NCBI GenBank assembly: GCA_030699825.1
Contig: JAUYKV010000013.1
Coordinates: forward strand, 62,001 to 126,000
Length of the DNA: 64,000 nucleotides
Direction: 5' to 3'
Source of the DNA: Pseudomonas sp.
GTDB taxonomy: Bacteria > Pseudomonadota > Gammaproteobacteria > Pseudomonadales > Pseudomonadaceae
The first letter of the stretch is position 1. Every line of letters begins with the position of its first letter. Positions 1 through 8,214 of this stretch are shown here, piece by piece. Made by a program: the position numbers and the translations under genes. The notes beneath the pieces are model-generated. The model saw only the letters and a program-made list of their open reading frames with translations, did no database searches and was not told the DNA's origin.

Positions 1-822
1 CTGCTGCCCTTCATCATCGTCCTGAAGATCAGCTTTGCCGAAGCCGAAGTCGCTATTCCGCCGTACACCGACGTGTACACCTGGGCGGAGGACAAACTCT
101 CGGTGGTGATCAACCTGGGCAACTACATCTTCCTCAGTGAGGACGATCTGTACCTGGCCGCCTACCTCGGCTCGTTGCAGATGGCCTTCTTCAGCACCCT
201 CCTGTGTTTGCTGCTCGGCTATCCGATGGCCTATGCCATCGCCCGTGCCGATAAGGAAATGCAACTGGTGTACCTGCTGCTGATCATGATGCCGACCTGG
301 ACGGCGATCCTGATCCGCGTGTACGCCTGGATGGGCATCCTCAGCAATAACGGCCTGCTCAATGGCTTCCTGCAGAGCATCGGCCTGATCGACACCCCGC
401 TGCAGATCCTCAACACCAACATCGCGGTGTATATCGGGGTTGTGTACTCGTACTTGCCGTTCATGGTGCTGCCGCTCTACGCCAACCTGGTCAAGCACGA
501 CCAGAGCCTGCTGGAGGCCGCGGCCGACCTGGGCTCGAGCACCTACAACAGCTTCTGGAAAATCACCGTGCCGCTGTCGAAGAACGGCATCATCGCCGGT
601 TGCATGCTGGTGTTCATCCCGGTGGTCGGCGAGTTCGTGATCCCCGAACTGCTCGGTGGCCCGGAGACCCTGATGATCGGCAAGGTGTTGTGGCAGGAGT
701 TCTTCAACAACCGCGACTGGCCGGTGGCTTCCGCCCTGGCGGTGGTGATGCTGGCGATCCTGATCATTCCGATCATCCTGTTCAATCGTAACCAGGCGAA
801 AGAGATGGAGGGCAGAGCATGA
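1..822 (+). CDS. potH: Polyamine (putrescine/spermidine) ABC transporter permease PotH-like; 5' end lies outside the window
   Basis: Frame 1 is open from base 1 (LLPFIIVLKISFAEAEVAIPPYTD...); EAAxDLGSSxxxxFWKITVPLS permease EAA loop; overlaps the next permease. Confidence 0.9.
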   Translation: MLPFIIVLKISFAEAEVAIPPYTDVYTWAEDKLSVVINLGNYIFLSEDDLYLAAYLGSLQMAFFSTLLCLLLGYPMAYAIARADKEMQLVYLLLIMMPTWTAILIRVYAWMGILSNNGLLNGFLQSIGLIDTPLQILNTNIAVYIGVVYSYLPFMVLPLYANLVKHDQSLLEAAADLGSSTYNSFWKITVPLSKNGIIAGCMLVFIPVVGEFVIPELLGGPETLMIGKVLWQEFFNNRDWPVASALAVVMLAILIIPIILFNRNQAKEMEGRA

Positions 823-1718
823 AGCGTTACAGTTTCTCCGGCGTCATGCTGTGGGTCGGCCTGTTGTTCATCTACCTGCCGATGCTGATCCTGGTGATCT
901 ACTCGTTCAACGGCTCGCGCCTGGTCACGGTGTGGGGCGGCTGGTCGCTGAAGTGGTACATCGGTCTGCTCGACAACACTCAGTTGATGGGTGCGGTGAT
1001 GCGTTCTCTGGAGATCGCTTGCTACACCGCGATCGCCGCGGTGGCACTGGGCACCCTGGCGGCCTTCGTGTTGACCCGGGTCACCCGCTTCAAGGGCCGT
1101 ACCCTGTTCGGTGGCCTGGTTACCGCGCCGCTGGTGATGCCCGAAGTGATCACCGGTCTGTCGTTGCTGCTGCTGTTCGTGGCCATGGCGCAACTGATTG
1201 GCTGGCCGACCGAGCGTGGCATTCTGACTATCTGGATCGCCCACACCACCTTCTGTTCCGCCTATGTGGCGGTGGTGGTTTCGGCGCGGTTGCGTGAGCT
1301 GGACCTGTCCATCGAGGAGGCGGCCATGGACCTGGGCGCCAAGCCGTGGAAGGTGTTCTTCCTGATCACCATCCCGATGATCGCGCCCTCGCTGGCGGCC
1401 GGCGGCATGATGTCCTTCGCCCTGTCGCTGGACGACCTGGTACTCGCCAGCTTCGTCTCCGGTCCCGGTTCCACCACCCTGCCGATGGAGGTGTTCTCCG
1501 CCGTGCGTCTGGGCGTGAAGCCGGAAATCAACGCCATCGCCAGCCTGATCCTGCTGTCGGTGTCGCTGATGACCTTCATCATCTGGTTCATCGCCCGCCG
1601 CGCCGAGGAAAAGCGCAAGAAGTCGATTCAGCAGGCCATGGACGAAAGCACCGGCGCCCACCTGCAAAACGGCCCGGACAGCCGCCGCGACCCGTCGCAG
1701 GTTCACGCTGCGGTCTAG
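819..1718 (+). CDS. potI: Polyamine ABC transporter permease PotI-like
   Basis: Multi-TM protein with EEAAMDLGAKPWKVFFLITIPM EAA motif; 4-nt overlap with potH. Confidence 0.9.
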   Translation: MKRYSFSGVMLWVGLLFIYLPMLILVIYSFNGSRLVTVWGGWSLKWYIGLLDNTQLMGAVMRSLEIACYTAIAAVALGTLAAFVLTRVTRFKGRTLFGGLVTAPLVMPEVITGLSLLLLFVAMAQLIGWPTERGILTIWIAHTTFCSAYVAVVVSARLRELDLSIEEAAMDLGAKPWKVFFLITIPMIAPSLAAGGMMSFALSLDDLVLASFVSGPGSTTLPMEVFSAVRLGVKPEINAIASLILLSVSLMTFIIWFIARRAEEKRKKSIQQAMDESTGAHLQNGPDSRRDPSQVHAAV

Positions 1719-1735
1719 CTGGCGGTTTGAGTAAA

Positions 1736-1767
1736 CGGAAAAGGGTCACTGCGGTGGCCCTTTTCTG
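1736..1767 (+). terminator. Rho-independent-like terminator after potI
   Basis: aaaagggtcactgcggtggcccttttct stem-loop downstream of the potI stop. Confidence 0.6.
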
Positions 1768-1925
1768 TGGGAGATTTTCGGGCGACCCGGGCGGCGATCC
1801 GTGCGCAGCGAAGCGCCAGCCCGCCAGATTACGCCGCACCGCCCATCCTCGGCGTACTGACTGCGGCGAGTAGCGCCCTGCGGGTTGCCGAACGCATCAT
1901 TGCGGCTTCTAGCGCAACTGCTGGC

Positions 1926-2636
1926 TCACTCGAGGCTCCTGCCTTCGCCGGCTTCCTCATGGGTCACGCCGTCGCGGATGTGGTAGATGCGCTTGAAGGT
2001 GGGGATGATTTTCTCATCATGGGTGACGACGATGATTGCCGTCTCGAACTTGCGCGCCATGTCGTTGAGGATGCGCATGACCGCCATGGCGCGCGTGCTG
2101 TCGAGCGGCGCGGTGGGTTCATCGGCGAGGATCACCGGTGGCCGGTTGATCAGCCCGCGCGCAATGGCGACCCGCTGTTGTTCGCCGCCGGAAAGCTGCG
2201 AGGGCATGGCGCTGATGCGGTGTTGCACATCCAGGGCCGTCAGCAGTTCCAGGGCTTGTGCGCGCGCCTGGTCATTGGGCATGCCGGTCAGCATCGGTAG
2301 CAGGGCGACGTTGTCGGTGACATCGAGGAACGGAATCAGATACGGCGCCTGGAACACGAAGCCGATCTTGTCTCGTCGCAGGGCGCGCAAGTCGCGGACC
2401 TTCCAGCCATCATCAAAGATCACCTGGTCACCCAGGATCATCCGTCCGCCGCTCGGGTCTATGACTGCGCCAAGGCATTTGAGCAGGGTGCTCTTGCCCG
2501 AGCCGGAAGGGCCGATCAGGCCCACGACTTCGCCCGGTGCGACCTGCATGTCCACATGCTTCAGCGCGTCGACCGCGGTATCGCCTTTGCCGTAGCGCTT
2601 GCTCAAGCCTTCGATGCGGATGCCTTTACCGTTCAT
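1926..2636 (-). CDS. ABC transporter ATP-binding protein (LolD/MacB/DevA type)
   Basis: Walker A GPSGSGKST, signature LSGGEQQRVAIARGL, Walker B VILADEPTAPLD. Confidence 0.92.
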   Translation of the reverse strand: MNGKGIRIEGLSKRYGKGDTAVDALKHVDMQVAPGEVVGLIGPSGSGKSTLLKCLGAVIDPSGGRMILGDQVIFDDGWKVRDLRALRRDKIGFVFQAPYLIPFLDVTDNVALLPMLTGMPNDQARAQALELLTALDVQHRISAMPSQLSGGEQQRVAIARGLINRPPVILADEPTAPLDSTRAMAVMRILNDMARKFETAIIVVTHDEKIIPTFKRIYHIRDGVTHEEAGEGRSLE

Positions 2637-2637
2637 T

Positions 2638-3840
2638 TCAACCCCCTATTGCTTCGGCCGGATCGACCTTGAGCGCCATGCGGATGGCGATAAGGCTGGC
2701 GAGCACACAGATCGCCAGCACGGCGAAGAAACCGACGACGGAGTCCTGCGGTATCAGCAGCACATACTTGGGGAAAAACGGCGCGGCGAAGGTGGCGGTG
2801 ATCTTGCCCACCACGAAACCGATCAGGCCCAGGGCCAGGGACTGCTGCATGATCATGGCGGCGATGGTGCGGTTCTTGGTGCCGATCAGTTTCAGCACCG
2901 CAATTTCACGGATCTTGTCCATGGTCAGGGTGTAGATGATGAAGGCGACTATGGCTGCGCTGACCAGCGCCAGAATGATCAGGAACATGCCGATCTGTTT
3001 GGCCGAGGTGGCGATCAGTTTGCCGATGAGGATGGCTTCCATCTGCGGTCGGGTATAGGTCGTCAGCCGTTTCCAGCGGCGGATGGCTTCGGCCGCCTGA
3101 TCGGCCGCCTGCCCCGGTTGCAGCCGCACCAGCACGGCATTGACCGATTGGCTGGTTTCCTGCGAGGCATTGATGGCGGCAAGCAGGCCGGGCACTTCGG
3201 CGCGGTTGAAGGCCGGGTTGGCTTCAGTGCGCCGGCGGTTCTGCCAGAGGGTGTCGTTGTCCTTGAGGAACTGGGCCTGCTGGGCATCCTTCAACGGAAT
3301 GAACACCATCGGATCGCCGCTGGACGACACCATGCGCCGGGTCAATCCCACCACCCGGTACTGATTGCGGCGGATGTCGAGGCGGTCGCCCAGTTGGAAA
3401 CCGCTGGCGATATCGGCGACCGCCTCGTAGTGACTGCGGGTGATCTGCCGCCCGGCGATCAGGTACGGCGGCCAGCCGGGCGTGCCCGCCGCGCCGGGTG
3501 CGATGCCAACCACCATGGCGCGCACGTCGTCGTCGCCCCTGTCGATCTGCATGGTCAGGTAAGTCACGTTGGCGGCCTGGGCAATACCCGGCATGCCGAG
3601 GAGGCCGCGGTAGCGGTCGTCGTTGATGCTGGATGGCTCGGCGTAGGGGCCGAGGGTACCTTTTTGCACCACCCAGAGGTCGGCGCCGCTGTTGTCGAGC
3701 AATACCTTGCCGTCATCGACCATGCCTCTGTATACGCCCGCCATGACCAGGGTCACGCCGATCAACAGGCCCAGGCCGATGCCGGTGAAGACGAACTTGC
3801 CCCAGGCATGCAGGATGTCGCGACCGGCCAGGCTGATCAC
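2638..3840 (-). CDS. ABC transporter permease (FtsX/DevC type)
   Basis: GTG start (VISLAGRDILHAWGKFVFTGIGLGLLIGVTLVMAG); C-terminal FtsX-like TM region; overlaps the upstream adaptor gene stop. The longer ORF to 4320 is a shadow over the adaptor gene. Confidence 0.88.
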   Translation of the reverse strand: MISLAGRDILHAWGKFVFTGIGLGLLIGVTLVMAGVYRGMVDDGKVLLDNSGADLWVVQKGTLGPYAEPSSINDDRYRGLLGMPGIAQAANVTYLTMQIDRGDDDVRAMVVGIAPGAAGTPGWPPYLIAGRQITRSHYEAVADIASGFQLGDRLDIRRNQYRVVGLTRRMVSSSGDPMVFIPLKDAQQAQFLKDNDTLWQNRRRTEANPAFNRAEVPGLLAAINASQETSQSVNAVLVRLQPGQAADQAAEAIRRWKRLTTYTRPQMEAILIGKLIATSAKQIGMFLIILALVSAAIVAFIIYTLTMDKIREIAVLKLIGTKNRTIAAMIMQQSLALGLIGFVVGKITATFAAPFFPKYVLLIPQDSVVGFFAVLAICVLASLIAIRMALKVDPAEAIGG

Positions 3841-4973
3841 CGCGGCACTCCGGGCATTTGCTCGACCACATGCAGTCGGCTGCGCTCGGTCAGCGCCTTT
3901 TCGCGATAAACCACCACCTGGGCGCCGCTCTCGAGCCCTGCTGCGACCTGCACCCAGCCGTCCAGATCGGCGGCGCCGAGGCTGATGGGGGTGAACTGCA
4001 GGTCGCGATCGATGACCTGCCATACGCCGATACGGCCGGCCTGATAGCTGACTGCCGCATTGGGAAGCACCGGGGCCGCCGCAAGGGCGGGCAAGGCAAC
4101 GCTGACTTCGGCCAGCTCGCCAATCGACGGCAGGGCCTGCGCTGGAGCCTCGAACGCCACCTTGGCGAGGATTTCCTCGGTCACCGCGTCGGCCATGGGC
4201 TCCACGCGCAACACCCGGCCGTCCAGCGCCTGGCCGTTGCGCGAACGCAGCACAATGCTTGCCGGCAGGCCGGCCTCGAGCTTCGAGGCGCTGATCTGGT
4301 CGAAGCGTGTGTTGATCCACAGGCTGTCCGGGTCGATCAGTTCAATCACGGCCTGGCCCGCGACTATGGTCGTGCCCGGGTCGGCGTTACGCGCGGCGAC
4401 CACCCCGTCTGTCGGGGCGATCAGGCGCAAATTGCGTCGCTGCGCCACGAGTGCCTGGTAGTCGGAAGCGCCGCGCGCGAGGTCTTCGCGCGCGGCGGCT
4501 AGAACCGCATCGGCGATCTGCAGTTCCTGGCGCTTGGTACTGATGATTTCCTCGCTGGTCATGCGCTTGGCGAACAGTTTCTCGAAACGCTGTGCCTGGG
4601 ATTGCGCATAGCGGCGCCGTGCCTCGGCCTCGCGCAATACGGCTTCGGCGCGCTTGGCTGCCGCTTGCTGTGAGCGCACGCGCTCATCGAGATCGACCGG
4701 CTCCATTTCACCGAGCACCTGGCCGGCCTTCACCCGGTCGCCCACCTGCACATCCAGCCGTTTAATTCGCCCGGTCAGGGTGGGGCCGATCTTGTAGGTG
4801 TAACGTGCCTCGACCGTACCAATGCCGAACAGAGCAGGGCTGAGCGAGCGATCCTGCACGGTTGCCAGCGTCACCGCCACCGGGGCGAGGGGGCCGGAGC
4901 TCAGGCCGACATAGACGAACAGCGCGAGCAGCGGGACGAGCACCGCCAGGAGCGCCAGGGTGCGGCGTGTCAT
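3837..4973 (-). CDS. HlyD/RND-type periplasmic adaptor (membrane fusion protein)
   Basis: Signal anchor, lipoyl-like half motifs (RIKRLDVQVGDRVKAGQVLGEME; LIAPTDGVVAARNADPGTTI), coiled coil. Confidence 0.9.
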   Translation of the reverse strand: MTRRTLALLAVLVPLLALFVYVGLSSGPLAPVAVTLATVQDRSLSPALFGIGTVEARYTYKIGPTLTGRIKRLDVQVGDRVKAGQVLGEMEPVDLDERVRSQQAAAKRAEAVLREAEARRRYAQSQAQRFEKLFAKRMTSEEIISTKRQELQIADAVLAAAREDLARGASDYQALVAQRRNLRLIAPTDGVVAARNADPGTTIVAGQAVIELIDPDSLWINTRFDQISASKLEAGLPASIVLRSRNGQALDGRVLRVEPMADAVTEEILAKVAFEAPAQALPSIGELAEVSVALPALAAAPVLPNAAVSYQAGRIGVWQVIDRDLQFTPISLGAADLDGWVQVAAGLESGAQVVVYREKALTERSRLHVVEQMPGVPR

Positions 4974-5581
4974 TGCGCTGCGCTCGCGATGGCGCGCCGA
5001 TAAAGCGCAAACGCCCTGGGCGCATCCTCACGAATGCGCGCCACGTCCCCGGCCAGCATGGACTGCATGACCAGGCCCTGGATGGTGCCGATGAACAGCG
5101 TGGCCGCCGCCTGGCTATCCAGGCTGGCGCACAGCTCGCCGCAGGCCTTGCCCTTCTCGATGCAGCAGTGCAGACGCTCGCCGTAGCGTTGAATCAGGGT
5201 CTGTACCATGCGCTTGGCGGCCGTGCTTTCAGCGCGCTGAAGCTCGCCAAAGATCATGCGCGGCACCCCGGGGTGCTCGGCGACGAACTCGATATGGCTC
5301 ATGAACATGGCCTGCAACGCGGCCAGGGGCGATTCGATGCCGTGCGCGGCCCGGTCGACCCGAGCCAGGAGGCGCTCGGCAACCCACTCCATGACCGCCT
5401 GCCAGATGGCCTCCTTGTTCGGGAAATGACGGAACAAGGCGCCTTGGGTCAGCTTCATGTGCTTGGCGATTGCCGAAGTGGTGATCTCGCTGGGGTTTTG
5501 CGAGCCGGCCAGCTCAATCACCGCCTCGACCGTCACGGCCCGTCGTTCATCGGCGGGCAGGTGCTTCGATTGGGTATCCAC
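4970..5581 (-). CDS. TetR/AcrR-family transcriptional regulator
   Basis: N-terminal HTH: EITTSAIAKHMKLTQGALFRHFPNKEAIWQAV; heads the exporter operon. Confidence 0.92.
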   Translation of the reverse strand: MDTQSKHLPADERRAVTVEAVIELAGSQNPSEITTSAIAKHMKLTQGALFRHFPNKEAIWQAVMEWVAERLLARVDRAAHGIESPLAALQAMFMSHIEFVAEHPGVPRMIFGELQRAESTAAKRMVQTLIQRYGERLHCCIEKGKACGELCASLDSQAAATLFIGTIQGLVMQSMLAGDVARIREDAPRAFALYRRAIASAAQ

Positions 5582-5594
5582 TAGCGTGCTCCTC

Positions 5595-5626
5595 GGCTAA
5601 GATAGTAATCGATTACTATCTTAGCC
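5595..5626. promoter_or_regulatory. Perfect 32-bp palindrome, candidate TetR operator
   Basis: ggctaagatagtaatc|gattactatcttagcc; the arms are exact reverse complements; 14 bp upstream of the tetR start. Confidence 0.85.
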
Positions 5627-5952
5627 CGGTTGGTCGCCCTGTCAACCCGTCATGGAGGCACTATCGCCGCCGGCTAATGTTGCGCTTCCCGCCAGTGCAT
5701 GGCCCTCGCGCCGTTTTCCCGCGGTCGGTTCGGCGCTGGAGTTCAGTCTGTCCGGGTCAGGTGTTGCACAGGGGGTTGGGTCTTTCTGCAGGCGCGGATT
5801 TCGCGGCCGAAGCACAGCGGCGCACGGCGACTTCGCTGACGGCCGGGTGAAAAATCCACGTTGAGCCAATATGAATGGAACATTTGCCCGGCGACGGAGT
5901 TAAACCCTTAACACAGCGTGCAGAGGCCGATGTCTTGGGCAGAAAAGTTGAC

Positions 5953-6513
5953 ATGCACGACTCGGAAGAACGGTTGATCCAGCAGGCCCAGGCAGGCAAT
6001 CGGCATGCTTTCGCCTCGCTGATGCAACGCAACCAGGCGCGCGTGTTCCAGTTCGTCCGGCGTTTGTGCGCCGGCGGCGACGAGGCGCTGGACATCACCC
6101 AGGACACTTTCCTCAAGGCTTATCTGGCCCTGGATAAATGGCGGCCCGAGGCGCGCTTTCAGACCTGGTTGCTGCAGATCGCCCGCAACACCACCCTGGA
6201 TGTGCTGCGCCGGCAGCGGCGCCAGCCATGCGCAGCCCTCGAGGACTGCGGTCAGCTGGTCAGTCCCATGGCGTCCCCGGAACAGCAGTTGGCCGGTGCT
6301 CAGCGCCTCGCCCTGTTGGAGCGCCTGCTTGTCCGGCTGCCGCTGGAACACCGCGAAATCCTGCTGCTGCGTGAAGTCGAGGGTCTGTCCTATGCCGAGC
6401 TGGCGACCACCCTGGGCATCCAGCAGGGAACGGTCAAGTCGCGGCTGGCCCGGGCCCGCGAGGCCATGCTGAGTAGTTATCGACATGCGAACGGAGGGCA
6501 ACTGGATGACTGA
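5953..6513 (+). CDS. ECF-type RNA polymerase sigma factor (RpoE-like)
   Basis: Sigma region 2 (EALDITQDTFLKAYLALDKWRPEARFQTWLLQIARN) and region 4 (LLREVEGLSYAELATTLGIQQGTVKSRLARARE). Confidence 0.92.
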   Translation: MHDSEERLIQQAQAGNRHAFASLMQRNQARVFQFVRRLCAGGDEALDITQDTFLKAYLALDKWRPEARFQTWLLQIARNTTLDVLRRQRRQPCAALEDCGQLVSPMASPEQQLAGAQRLALLERLLVRLPLEHREILLLREVEGLSYAELATTLGIQQGTVKSRLARAREAMLSSYRHANGGQLDD

Positions 6514-6949
6514 GCACCCGGATATGGAGGCGCTGTCCGCCTACCTCGATGGCGAGTCTGACCCGCTGGAAAGCCGCTGTATCGCCACGCACTTGGCCGT
6601 CTGCCCCAGTTGCGCCACGGTTGTTCGCGACTTGCAGGCGATCAGTCAAGGTTTGCGCGCGCTGGTGCCTGAGCAACCGCCAGTCGATCTGACCGCGCGC
6701 GTCAGCGTCTTGCTCGACAGCCCGCGCCCGACTCGCCAGCGACCGGCCAGATGGCCTAAGCGGCTGCCGGTCGTCGCGGGGGCGGCGGCATCGCTACTGT
6801 TCGGCGTGCTGATCGGCTCCGCCTTGCCCCCGGAGCCGCCGGCATCCGCTGCGCTGAGCCTGAATGCTCTGGCCGTGCTGGGGAGTGCCCCGCCCGGCGC
6901 CCTCTGCGCCCGCCCCGAATCCTGCTACCTGAAGGTAACCCTGAAATGA
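6506..6949 (+). CDS. Anti-sigma factor with N-terminal zinc-finger-like domain and a TM segment
   Basis: AYLDGESDPLESRCIATHLAVCPSCATVV (HxxxCxxC); TM helix LPVVAGAAASLLFGVLIGSAL; overlaps the sigma gene. Confidence 0.85.
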   Translation: MTEHPDMEALSAYLDGESDPLESRCIATHLAVCPSCATVVRDLQAISQGLRALVPEQPPVDLTARVSVLLDSPRPTRQRPARWPKRLPVVAGAAASLLFGVLIGSALPPEPPASAALSLNALAVLGSAPPGALCARPESCYLKVTLK

Positions 6950-7410
6950 CGTACGCCTCCCTTCGTACCGCACTGGTCTTTTCGTTACTGGTCAATGTCG
7001 GCGTACTCGCCGCCGCAGGCTGGCAAATGCTCCCGCGCGACGGTCTGCCCATGCCTTCAGGGGCGCCGACCAGCCTGTCCCGCCACCTCCAGCTGAGCGC
7101 CGATCAACTGCAGCGCTGGCATGACGCCGAGGTGCTGTTCTTCGCCCGGTTGCACGCCTCCGGCGCCGCCATCAAGGAACACCGCGACCGCCTGATCGAG
7201 GCGATCTTCGCTGAGGCCCCGGACCCTGAGTTGATCGAGCGCGAGCGGATCGCGATCGCCGGCCTGCAAGACGCCCAGCAGCAACAGGTTATCGAGCAGC
7301 TTCTGCTCGAACGCAACATTCTCACTGCCGAACAACGTCAACGGCTGGCGCAACTGCTCACGCAGCAGCCGGTCGGGCCATCCGGTTTTGAAAGCCTGCA
7401 CCGCGAATAG
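6946..7410 (+). CDS. Periplasmic heavy-metal-sensor-like (CnrX/CpxP/Spy-like) protein
   Basis: N-terminal membrane anchor then helical LSADQLQRWHDAEVLFFARLHASGAAIKEHRDRLIEAIFAEAPD...ILTAEQRQRLAQLL. Confidence 0.75.
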   Translation: MTYASLRTALVFSLLVNVGVLAAAGWQMLPRDGLPMPSGAPTSLSRHLQLSADQLQRWHDAEVLFFARLHASGAAIKEHRDRLIEAIFAEAPDPELIERERIAIAGLQDAQQQQVIEQLLLERNILTAEQRQRLAQLLTQQPVGPSGFESLHRE

Positions 7411-7488
7411 AGCAGAAAGATGGAACAAAAAATCCCCGGGCAACGTTCAAGTAACAGAAACCAGCCGCTGCATTTATGGAGTCCCACC

Positions 7489-7977
7489 ATGTACCCGAAC
7501 CCCCGTGCCGCCATTCTCGCCCTGATCCTGGGCGCTGCTTCCTTGAGCTTTGCCGGCGTCAGCCTGGCCGCCGAAACCGCGCACCAGCACGGTTCCGCGG
7601 AGCATGAACTGCAACTGAACGCCGGCGAAAAATGGGCCACCGATGCGCCGCTACGCAAAGCCATGGGCGCGCTGAATGGCGCCATGCAGGCGTCATTGCC
7701 GGCCATCCATGACAATCAGCTGGGCGATGCGCAGTACGACCAGTTGGCGGTCCGGATCAATGATGAAGTGGCCTACATGGTCAAGCACTGCAAGCTCGAG
7801 CCCGAGGCCGACGCACAGTTGCACCTGATCATCGCCGAGCTGCTGGCCGGTGCCGACAGCATGGCCGGCAAGACGCCCGATCAGGCTCGTCGCAACGGGG
7901 CGGTCAAAGTCCTTGGCGCATTGCAAAGCTATGCCGAGTACTTCGCCGATACCTCCTTCGAAACCACCCGGCATTGA
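7489..7977 (+). CDS. Exported His-rich-start helical protein (DnrO-like hypothetical)
   Basis: Signal peptide ...FAGVSLAAETAHQHGSAEHELQLNAGEKWATDAPLRKAMGALN. Confidence 0.65.
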   Translation: MYPNPRAAILALILGAASLSFAGVSLAAETAHQHGSAEHELQLNAGEKWATDAPLRKAMGALNGAMQASLPAIHDNQLGDAQYDQLAVRINDEVAYMVKHCKLEPEADAQLHLIIAELLAGADSMAGKTPDQARRNGAVKVLGALQSYAEYFADTSFETTRH

Positions 7978-8214
7978 GCCGATGCTCATGCTGACAGCAG
8001 CAACGCCAGCCGGGCGGTTCGTCTTGAGGGCGGGGAAGGGCCGCCGCGGTGACCTTTTTTCGTTATGGACGGCGCTCGGCAGTTTTTCCGCTTCCGAGGC
8101 CGTCGCTGCGGCTCAGCAGTAATAAGCTGTATATCCATACAGATTGAGCTTGCCTGAACCTGCGTCACTGCGCATGCTGTGCGCCATCGCGACAAGGAAT
8201 CGATGATGGCGGCC

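Noticed and set aside
8020-8070. Possible terminator ggccgccgcggtgacctttttt after the DnrO-like gene
   Set aside because: Stem is weak and imperfect; not listed as a feature.
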